A stretch of 10,789 nt of DNA from Bacillota bacterium (lineage in GTDB: Bacteria; Bacillota; Clostridia; Oscillospirales; Ruminococcaceae): NCBI GenBank assembly GCA_023429685.1, contig JAEZDF010000091.1, positions 1 through 10,789 on the forward strand, written 5' to 3'. This document shows positions 5,705-10,789 of this stretch, in pieces. Made by a program: the position numbers and the translations under genes. A model generated the notes under the pieces. The model was not told the origin of the DNA. It searched no databases and was given only the letters and a program-made list of their open reading frames with translations. Within the stretch, counting starts at the first letter, position 1. Every line of letters begins with the position of its first letter.

Positions 5705-6268
5705 ATGCGACATCTAACCGCCGTGCTGCTCCTGTTTTCGCTGTTTACGCTGATTGTTATCATCGGCATTATTGGTATGCTCATAAAAAAACAGCGCAAG
5801 TTCCTGCCGCAGATGGTTGCGGTGTATGCTGCGCTGCTGGTCTTTATATTCTTTGAGGCAATCGGCTTTTTTAATACCCCCGTCTTTGTGCTCGCTTTTG
5901 TATTTATATCTGTGCTGTTGCACACGCTGGTGGGGGAATTTCTGGATGTTTACCACAAATCCACAACCTTTGACCGATGGCTGCACCTTGTTGGTACATT
6001 TGCTTTTGCCTTGTTTTGTTATTCCATCATCGACAACACACTAAACCCACCCCCTCTGCCGGGTGCTTATGTGTTTATCTATGTTTCTTCACTGGGCATT
6101 ACGCTCGGCACAATGTTTGAAATCATTGAGTTTTTTGGGGATAAGGCAACCCAAAACAAGCCGCGTTTGCCCGCCCAGCATGGCTTAAAGGACACCGATA
6201 CTGATATGATCTTCAACGCTGCGGGCGCGATTTTAGCGGGGGTTGTTGCGATCTTTATGTACTCCTAA
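5705..6268 (+). CDS. Small polytopic membrane protein, DUF2238/YjdF-like
   Basis: Encodes 187 aa with about six hydrophobic segments: 4-27, 34-55, 58-77, 92-110, 120-140 and 168-186. The conserved-looking features are DRWLHLVG (90-97), the acidic pair FEIIEFFGD (138-146) near a membrane face, and GLKDTDTDMIFNAAGA (160-175). A His-containing helix, a helix with E-x-x-E, then DTxxDxxxNxxGA is the pattern I associate with DUF2238 (YjdF-like) proteins and, more loosely, VanZ-like proteins. The biochemical role is unknown. The start ATG 5705 has AGAAGGA 7 nt upstream. Earlier in-frame TTG or ATG codons (5630, 5645) have no binding site. It lies between two terminators and converges on the LacI-type gene, so it is monocistronic. 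Confidence 0.8.
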   Translation: MRHLTAVLLLFSLFTLIVIIGIIGMLIKKQRKFLPQMVAVYAALLVFIFFEAIGFFNTPVFVLAFVFISVLLHTLVGEFLDVYHKSTTFDRWLHLVGTFAFALFCYSIIDNTLNPPPLPGAYVFIYVSSLGITLGTMFEIIEFFGDKATQNKPRLPAQHGLKDTDTDMIFNAAGAILAGVVAIFMYS

Positions 6269-6338
6269 GTCTGCAACCTTTCTACGTAAACCCTCTCCAC
6301 CATCCTTTGCACGACATTGGGGTAACGGATTATAGCAA

Positions 6339-6374
6339 ACAAAGCGCACCGAGTCCATACACGGTGCGCTTTGT
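6339..6374. terminator. Shared terminator between convergent genes
   Basis: ACAAAGCGCACCG (6339-6351) and CGGTGCGCTTTGT (6362-6374) form a perfect 13-bp stem with a 10-nt loop. On the minus strand the stem runs into TTTGTTTGC, a usable U-tract for the LacI-type gene ending at 6401. On the plus strand the tail is poor, but the position suits the membrane protein gene too. Confidence 0.8.
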
Positions 6375-6400
6375 CTGTCGTATTGAGTTCATAGCAAAAG

Positions 6401-7420
6401 CTAGAGGTTTTCTAAAATCTTAATCTCGGTCTTCATAATATACTCGGGGTTTGGCTTGATGCCCGACACCAGATAGTCAAACGCGATGCGCACCGAGCGG
6501 TAGCCCTGCGTATAGGGCTGCTGACAGATGGTGGCGGCAATCATGCCCTTTTTCATCATCTCTACGGTGGTGGGGGTTTTGTCAAAGCAGATAATCTTGA
6601 CCTTTTTGTTCATGCGCATCGAGAGCACGGCGCGGCACACGCCATACACGCCGCCCGCCACAACGTACAGCGCGTTGATGTCGCCGTGTTTTTCAAGCAT
6701 GGCTCTGGTTACGTCGTAGGCGATAATCTCATCGTCGTTGGTCTCGGCAAAATCCACGACTTGAAAATCGGGGAACTTGCTGGACATTACATTTTTAAAC
6801 CCCGCAATGCGCCGCGCGTGTCCAAGCACCCGAACCGAGCCGGTTAATATGCCCACCTTCGCGCTGCCGCCCGTCATCATACCCAGCATGCCGCACGCCG
6901 TTTCGCCGCCTTTATAGTAATCGCTGCCCACATAGCTTAGTCGCCCGGTGTTTTCGATGTCGTTGTTCACCGCCACAACGCACAGCCCCGTTTGGCACAG
7001 GGCGTTGAGCCTTGCTTCAATCTGCGGGTCGCTGATGGGGGTGATTACAAGGGCGTTAACCTGCGGCGCCATCTCGTCAATCAGCTCCAGCTGCCGCGCG
7101 ACGTCATAGCCCTTCATGGTCTTTAGCAATATCTTGGTATCGTAGTCCGAAAGCTCGCCCTCCGCTCGGCGGATACCGCGCAGCACGTCGTCAAAGAACA
7201 CGTTGCCTTCCGAGTTCATCAGGCAGCCGATGGTAAACGCCTTTTTCTTTGCGGCAAGTGCCTTACCCGCGATGTTGGGCACATAGCCAAGCTGCGCCGC
7301 CGCGTTGCGAACCAGCTGCTCGGTCTGCGGCTTCACCCTGCCGCGGTTGTTCAGCACACGGTCTACCGTACCGCGCGACACCCCGCAGATCTCACTGATT
7401 TGCTTTATTGTAACTGACAT
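6401..7420 (-). CDS. LacI-family transcriptional regulator
   Basis: Encodes 339 aa. An N-terminal LacI helix-turn-helix (VTIKQISEICGVSRGTVDRV, 3-22) is followed by YVPNIAGKALAAKKK (46-60), the usual hinge-helix region, and a type-1 periplasmic-binding-protein-like effector domain from about 61. The effector domain includes AFTIGCLMNSEGNVFFDDVL, YVGSDYYKGGETA and a late IAATICQQPYTQGYRS. That domain usually binds a sugar or related small molecule; the effector cannot be identified. ATG 7420 is chosen because MSVTIKQI is the standard family start. Its AAAAGGA (7434-7440) is unusually far, 13 nt. A GTG at 7432 is too close to it (1 nt). No transport or sugar operon adjoins it in the window. Its transcript seems to begin about 290 nt upstream, after a structured leader. 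An 85-codon frame ends 1 nt before this ATG, so translational coupling is possible. Confidence 0.92.
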   Translation of the reverse strand: MSVTIKQISEICGVSRGTVDRVLNNRGRVKPQTEQLVRNAAAQLGYVPNIAGKALAAKKKAFTIGCLMNSEGNVFFDDVLRGIRRAEGELSDYDTKILLKTMKGYDVARQLELIDEMAPQVNALVITPISDPQIEARLNALCQTGLCVVAVNNDIENTGRLSYVGSDYYKGGETACGMLGMMTGGSAKVGILTGSVRVLGHARRIAGFKNVMSSKFPDFQVVDFAETNDDEIIAYDVTRAMLEKHGDINALYVVAGGVYGVCRAVLSMRMNKKVKIICFDKTPTTVEMMKKGMIAATICQQPYTQGYRSVRIAFDYLVSGIKPNPEYIMKTEIKILENL

Positions 7421-7421
7421 G

Positions 7422-7679
7422 TTACACGTCACATCCTTTTATCCCAATCTGGGTGCAATAGCAAAAACCGATGCGGTTACCCCAGAATGTGCCCGCACAC
7501 ATTGTAGCCCGCGTAGCAAAGGCAATCCCGTCGATTCTTGTAGTACCCGGTATGCGGCACCCCATGTGCTCAGGCACACGCGCTGGGGCATTATGTCGAG
7601 CCCTGCGCCTGCCGCACCAGCCGCAGGCGGGCTGCTCGATGCCCTCTTTTGGGAGGGACTTCCGCCCGACAAGACCCAT
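7422..7679 (-). CDS. Possible small cysteine-rich ORF in the regulator leader (doubtful)
   Basis: An 85-codon frame begins at ATG 7679 and stops with TAA at 7424-7422, one base before the regulator's ATG. The product is basic, with seven cysteines (ACGWCGRR, MGC, MCAG, FCYC, KGC), and resembles no family I recognise. A weak AGG stands 7 nt before the ATG. Against it: the same DNA folds into several strong hairpins, and long frames are also open on the opposite strand here, as happens by chance in GC-rich DNA. I think a structured RNA is the likelier explanation, but the stop-start arrangement keeps the ORF possible. Confidence 0.2.
   Translation of the reverse strand: MGLVGRKSLPKEGIEQPACGWCGRRRARHNAPARVPEHMGCRIPGTTRIDGIAFATRATMCAGTFWGNRIGFCYCTQIGIKGCDV
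7463..7478 (-). terminator. Weak terminator-like hairpin inside the leader
   Basis: On the minus strand AACCG-CAT-CGGTT is followed by a run of T (five including the stem's last two). The stem is only 5 bp with a 3-nt loop, so efficiency is doubtful. Its GCGG segment is also the outer arm of the preceding hairpin (pairing with 7509-7512), so the two cannot form together. Confidence 0.3.
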
Positions 7680-7713
7680 TACAAAGCCTGCCCTCGTATT
7701 TTTTAGCAGATAT
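7463..7713 (-). ncRNA. Putative structured leader or small RNA upstream of the LacI-type gene
   Basis: This GC-rich stretch follows a good promoter and is rich in inverted repeats. Stems in plus coordinates: CCCTC/GAGGG (7642-7646, 7653-7657); TCGAGC/GCTCGA (7596-7601, 7634-7639) enclosing GCCTGC/GCAGGC (7607-7612, 7623-7628) across a symmetric 5x5 internal loop; CCCCATGTGC/GCACA-bulge-TGGGG (7560-7569, 7574-7578, 7584-7588) with a 4-nt loop; AATGTG/CACATT (7486-7491, 7498-7503), extendable with GCGG/CCGC. Last comes a weak AACCG/CGGTT hairpin (7466-7478) with a U-tract (7467-7463). It matches no T-box, SRP RNA, tmRNA, RNase P or tRNA consensus I know. It could be a riboswitch-like leader, a free small RNA, or a repeat. 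Confidence 0.35.
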
Positions 7714-7719
7714 AACTTT

Positions 7720-7749
7720 ATTATATACCATAGGGGTTTTGTCTGTCAC
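7720..7749 (-). promoter_or_regulatory. Predicted promoter for the leader and LacI-type gene
   Basis: On the minus strand GTGACA (7749-7744, five of six) is followed after 18 nt by a perfect TATAAT (7725-7720). A TGG precedes the overlapping TATATA. The predicted start is near 7713. It is the best two-element promoter on this strand in the gap. Confidence 0.65.
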
Positions 7750-7908
7750 GGTACAAACCTACCATGATTGCACTCATTTATTAGAGTACTGTGCATAAAA
7801 ATGTGCTCGATAACGCAAACGTAAAACCTTGGTTCCAGTACATTCAGCCTCCCCTCGCAGGCGGAGAGGGCTATCATTTCTGTTGCCTAGCGGCGATTTT
7901 GCTGCCCC
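7750..7908. other. Intergenic gap between divergent promoters
   Basis: No gene is seen. It holds an imperfect GC-rich hairpin AGCC...GGCT (7846-7872) with CCCTC/GAGGG-type pairing, and ACGCAAACGT (7813-7822), which looks like one half of a PurR/LacI-type operator, but the other half is absent. Confidence 0.35.
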
Positions 7909-7937
7909 TTGACCTTGCGCAGATTGTGGTATATTAT
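7909..7937 (+). promoter_or_regulatory. Predicted promoter of the large lipoprotein gene
   Basis: TTGACC (7909-7914, five of six) and TATTAT (7932-7937, five of six) are separated by exactly 17 nt. The predicted start is near 7944, giving a leader of about 44 nt. Confidence 0.75.
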
Positions 7938-7987
7938 GTATCTATTGTAAGAATTAGTCCGCGAATCGCACATGGGGGGATTTGTGA

Positions 7988-9406
7988 ATGAAACTGTTGC
8001 GCGCCGCAGCGGTCTGCCTGCTTGCCTTTTTGTGCCTTTTTGGCTGTGCTGTGCAGCCTGTGGGCACACCGAGCGAACCCGCTCCCGCAACCGAATTAGA
8101 TAGAATTAGCTCGGAGGAAACCTCCTCCGCATTGCTGACCGACCGCGTCAAGCCGCTTTCTCACACCCAAACAGGGCGGGAACTGGCGTTCAGGACACCC
8201 GCTGCGGAGCATTACGCAATTGCCGATACGCTGTATGACGCCGAGAGCGAAACCTACGCGGTTGTTTACGCGGTATCCAATTACAACGGAGAATATCCGT
8301 GGATGATGTTTCAAGACAACAATTCCACCCTACAGATTCAGCTGTTTGATAAGCAGGGCACATTCATTAAACATATTTCAACCGAATTTGCGCCGATAAC
8401 AAATGGCGAAGGGGCGATTGTATCCAGCGGTCCTTGTTACTATAAAAACGGTCTGCTCACCTTTTTCTCGGGCTGGGTTATTCCTGAGTACATCTTCTTT
8501 GATACAACCACCAATGCTTACACCTCGCTGATCGCACGGCGTTGCGCCATTGATGGCGATTATTTTCTGTTCAGCGACGAGGGGTTAAAAGACCGTAGAT
8601 ATACCGCTTTATACACCTTTAGTCTGTACCACCTCGAAACACCGGTCGCTTCTGTTGATGTTCCTAATGAGAGCGTTGTCTTTGCTCAAAGGAATGACCC
8701 CGAGATGCCCGACGATGTTCTCGATATCTTCACGTTAGACGGCGACAGCAAAACCGGCGTTGTCAGCAGCGGCATACTCACCTATACGCTGGATTTTAAC
8801 ACAAAAACATGGAAGATGGATCGCAGCTACAGCAAAGAAAACCTGGACGACCTGTTAGCCGTAAGCGCCGACGGCAGGTGGGAGGTTTATCTTGCAGGGC
8901 TTTTCGGCGCGGGAGACGCATTCTCGGCGGATATTGTTGCCTACGATACAAATAGCGGGCAGATCACCTACCTTAGCGATTATTTTGGTGGCACGGCGGT
9001 GTTTAGTGCGGGTTCTCTGCTGCTCTTCAATCATCAGCTCCGCCTTGAGCTGATTGATGTACAGTCCGCGCAGGTGCTTGACGACCAGTTTGGCATCGAC
9101 TGCGAGGCAAAGGACTGCTTCATCACCGGAATTGCATATGACGCCAAAAAGGACTGGTTTTTGGTTGCGTACCGCTCCCCCAAGTTTGAGAACGACTGGG
9201 ACAAAAAGCTTCCCCTGATGCTCGATCTTTACGACCGCAGCGGGCGACTGATAAATACCATGGACACCGGCTGTACTGTTGCCCCGTTTGAGCACAACCA
9301 CGTCGTTCGAACCACCCTTGCCCTAGACGGTAAAGGGACTGTGACCATCTCGGATTACGACGAGGAATTGGGTTCAATTCAATACTATCAGCCCTACACG
9401 AATTAA
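7988..9406 (+). CDS. Large surface lipoprotein, function unknown (possible beta-propeller)
   Basis: Encodes 472 aa. A signal peptide, MKLLR plus hydrophobic residues 6-18, ends in the lipobox LFGC (17-20), so the mature protein should be lipid-anchored through Cys20 on the outside of the membrane. A low-complexity linker (about 21-60, rich in P, A, S, T, E) follows. The rest is beta-rich with recurring short strand-turn units such as YDAESETYAVVYAVS, YDTNSGQITYLSDYFGG and YDAKKDWFLVAYRSP, each pairing a Tyr-Asp or Asp turn with a hydrophobic strand. That spacing suggests a WD40/TolB-like beta-propeller, possibly a binding protein, but no catalytic motif or named family is recognised. The start ATG 7988 has GGGGGGA (7974-7980) 7 nt upstream. 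The gene is monocistronic between its promoter and a strong terminator. Confidence 0.88.
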   Translation: MKLLRAAAVCLLAFLCLFGCAVQPVGTPSEPAPATELDRISSEETSSALLTDRVKPLSHTQTGRELAFRTPAAEHYAIADTLYDAESETYAVVYAVSNYNGEYPWMMFQDNNSTLQIQLFDKQGTFIKHISTEFAPITNGEGAIVSSGPCYYKNGLLTFFSGWVIPEYIFFDTTTNAYTSLIARRCAIDGDYFLFSDEGLKDRRYTALYTFSLYHLETPVASVDVPNESVVFAQRNDPEMPDDVLDIFTLDGDSKTGVVSSGILTYTLDFNTKTWKMDRSYSKENLDDLLAVSADGRWEVYLAGLFGAGDAFSADIVAYDTNSGQITYLSDYFGGTAVFSAGSLLLFNHQLRLELIDVQSAQVLDDQFGIDCEAKDCFITGIAYDAKKDWFLVAYRSPKFENDWDKKLPLMLDLYDRSGRLINTMDTGCTVAPFEHNHVVRTTLALDGKGTVTISDYDEELGSIQYYQPYTN

Positions 9407-9417
9407 AGCCAAACAAC

Positions 9418-9450
9418 AAACCCGCACAACAGAACCGTTGTGCGGGTTTT
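9418..9450. terminator. Bidirectional terminator between lipoprotein and OFA transporter genes
   Basis: CCCGCACAAC (9421-9430) pairs perfectly with GTTGTGCGGG (9437-9446) around a 6-nt loop, and AAA/TTT extends it to 13 bp. TTTT follows on the plus strand (9447-9450). On the minus strand the tail is TTTGTTTGG, so it can serve both convergent genes. Confidence 0.92.
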
Positions 9451-9474
9451 GATTTGGATAAAGGGAATGTGTCT

Positions 9475-10740
9475 TTACTCTGCCAGTGCCTTCGGGGGTT
9501 TTGTAATCAGCATGATAACAGCACCCACGGCGGATGCGACCGACGCGACAACAAACGCAGTAAACAGGATGTTGATATCAAGCATAGCGGAGTCGGTGGC
9601 GGTAGCGCGGTTTACAAAGTAGCCGCCAAGGTAGGAGGACGCGACCGCGCCGATGCCAAAGCCGAGCAGAACCATACCGTATATCATGCTCACATGCTTT
9701 GCGCCAAAGTAGTCGGCGGTAAACGCGGGGAAGGTGCCGAGGTATCCGCCGTACAAGAAGCCGATGGCGGCTACCAGCACAAAGAACAGCACGTTTGTAA
9801 CCACAAGCTTAACGAGTAATACCAGCACTGCTGTGGCAACAAGTAGAATCATAACGGTTTTCCTGCAGCCAATCTTGTCCGATACAAAGCCCCAGAACAG
9901 GCGACCGAACGAGTTAAACAGCGTTACGGCAAACACGCCCGCCACCGCGATGGTTTTTAGCTCGGGCTGGTAGCCCGCTATCGTCTTGCCAAACGCAATC
10001 ATCATTAGCCCCGCCAGGCAGGCGAGCATCAGGGTTGCGGTTATCGCGTAGAACTGCGGGGTCTTTAGTGCCTCTTTGGGCGTAAAATCGCGTTTGCTTG
10101 TGCCCGCTTTGGGTGCAGGCGGGGTCCAGCCCTCGGGGATGTAGTCCTTGGGTGGGTTGTTTACAAACAGGCCGCCCACCGTGCAGACGATAAGGAAGAT
10201 AACCGAGAACCAGCGAAACGAAACCAGTTCGCCCACACCGGCGGTGCCGCCGCCGTAGGTTTTAATCAGTGACTCGGCAAGGGGGGTAAACGCCACGCCG
10301 CCAAACCCAAGCGCAGACACAATAATGCCCGTGATAAACCCGCGCTTATCGGGGAACCATTTTTGGCAGCAGGCGATAGTGGTCGAGTAGGTCATGCCCA
10401 TGCCAAAGCCGCCGACCACGCCGTAGGTAATCCAGATCAGCCACCCCGCAGAGGGTGGGGTAAGTGATGCAAGAAAAAAGCCAAGCGCAAGGATAAGACC
10501 GCCCGTAATTACAACGGGACGGGTGCTAAAGCGGTTTTGCAGGTAGCCGCCTATCGTGCTGCCCAGCGTTAGCATACTAAGCAGGATGGAAAAGGTAAGA
10601 CCCGCGTCCGCATTGTTGCCCGCAAACAGGTAGCCTGCTACGCCCTTTTGGAACACGCCCCAGATGTAGGCGGTACCAAGGCAGAGCTGTATCGCAATCC
10701 CCGCGATAACTGGAATCCATCGATTTTGCTGTTTTGTCAT
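9475..10740 (-). CDS. OFA-family MFS transporter (oxalate/formate antiporter type)
   Basis: Encodes 421 aa with 12 predicted helices, matching the family's length. The opening NRWIPVIAG and CLGTAYIWGVFQ (20-31), and QKWFPDKRGFITG (126-138) in the cytoplasmic loop after helix 4, are hallmarks of the oxalate:formate antiporter (OFA) family of MFS. The second motif A-like loop is GRLFWGFVSDKIGCRKT. A hydrophilic central loop (about residues 193-221, NNPPKDYIPEGW, PKAGTSKRDFTPKEA) joins the halves. Family members exchange or import small carboxylates such as oxalate, formate, lactate or pyruvate; the substrate here is not certain and no oxalate-degrading gene is nearby. The start ATG 10740 has GGAGGAG 8 nt upstream. 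It is monocistronic as far as the window shows. Confidence 0.92.
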   Translation of the reverse strand: MTKQQNRWIPVIAGIAIQLCLGTAYIWGVFQKGVAGYLFAGNNADAGLTFSILLSMLTLGSTIGGYLQNRFSTRPVVITGGLILALGFFLASLTPPSAGWLIWITYGVVGGFGMGMTYSTTIACCQKWFPDKRGFITGIIVSALGFGGVAFTPLAESLIKTYGGGTAGVGELVSFRWFSVIFLIVCTVGGLFVNNPPKDYIPEGWTPPAPKAGTSKRDFTPKEALKTPQFYAITATLMLACLAGLMMIAFGKTIAGYQPELKTIAVAGVFAVTLFNSFGRLFWGFVSDKIGCRKTVMILLVATAVLVLLVKLVVTNVLFFVLVAAIGFLYGGYLGTFPAFTADYFGAKHVSMIYGMVLLGFGIGAVASSYLGGYFVNRATATDSAMLDINILFTAFVVASVASAVGAVIMLITKPPKALAE

Positions 10741-10773
10741 TCGTTTATCTCCTCCAAAAGAGTATTCCGAGTA

Positions 10774-10779
10774 ATTATA
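10774..10779 (-). promoter_or_regulatory. Predicted -10 of the OFA transporter promoter
   Basis: A perfect TATAAT on the minus strand (10779-10774), with a start predicted near 10767 and a leader of about 27 nt. The -35 falls beyond the end of the window. Confidence 0.5.
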
Positions 10780-10789
10780 TGTGATATTG

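Noticed and set aside
7463..7490. T-box-like sequence TGGGGTAACCGC in the leader
   Set aside because: It only partly resembles AGGGTGGNACCGCG, no specifier loop or stem I features are visible, and the downstream gene is a regulator rather than a tRNA synthetase or amino-acid gene.
7305..7767. Plus-strand reading frames (133 and 98 codons) across the leader of the LacI-type gene
   Set aside because: They overlap the regulator's coding start or the stem-rich leader antisense, have no ribosome binding site, and their openness fits GC-rich DNA rather than coding.
7813..7822. PurR/LacI-type operator ACGCAAACGT
   Set aside because: Only one half-site fits; the right half (AAAACC) does not continue the palindrome, so it is not called as an operator.
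1..10789. CRISPR array, mobile element, phage or defence system
   Set aside because: No regular spaced repeats, transposase, integrase, nuclease, toxin or attachment-site duplications are seen; the genes are ordinary metabolic, transport, regulatory and surface genes.

Overview
The window reads as chromosome of a Gram-positive member of the Firmicutes, probably class Clostridia (an Oscillospiraceae/Ruminococcaceae-type organism is my guess). The reasons are AGGAGG-type ribosome binding sites 7-8 nt before most starts, use of TTG and GTG starts, several extended -10 promoters (TGnTATAAT), two type-II lipoprotein signal peptides with no outer-membrane proteins, and roughly 50% GC coding DNA with AT-rich gaps. 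I see no phage, transposon, CRISPR, rRNA or tRNA.

Layout. 1-982 (-) is the first half of the ribosomal GTPase gene lepA, cut by the window edge. 1276-1863 (+) is a small AT-rich lipoprotein gene. 1989-3209 (-) is an MFS permease whose promoter carries a clean palindrome at the predicted transcription start. 3603-4610 (-) is a nucleoside hydrolase, divergent from a Crp/Fnr-type regulator at 4886-5518 (+); the shared 275-bp gap holds three TTACCA/TGGTAA boxes. 5705-6268 (+) is a small polytopic membrane protein resembling the DUF2238/YjdF group. It converges on a LacI-type regulator at 6401-7420 (-). That regulator is preceded by a promoter and a roughly 290-nt GC-rich, strongly self-complementary leader (about 7420-7713). 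7988-9406 (+) is a large lipoprotein of unknown function, and 9475-10740 (-) is an OFA-family (oxalate/formate antiporter type) MFS transporter.

Organisation. Nearly every gene is a single-gene transcription unit with its own promoter, and stem-loop terminators lie between most genes. Several terminators sit between convergent genes and could work in both directions. No multi-gene pathway is encoded. The only pairing that looks functional is the regulator/nucleoside hydrolase divergon, where the regulator may respond to a nucleotide-type ligand and control nucleoside breakdown; that is inference from position.

The stretch most worth a second look is the structured leader or small RNA upstream of the LacI-type gene. 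It has four independent hairpins, a small hairpin with a U-tract that is mutually exclusive with part of another stem, and an 85-codon cysteine-rich reading frame ending one nucleotide before the regulator's start. I could not match it to a known RNA class by eye. The rest is ordinary chromosomal content.
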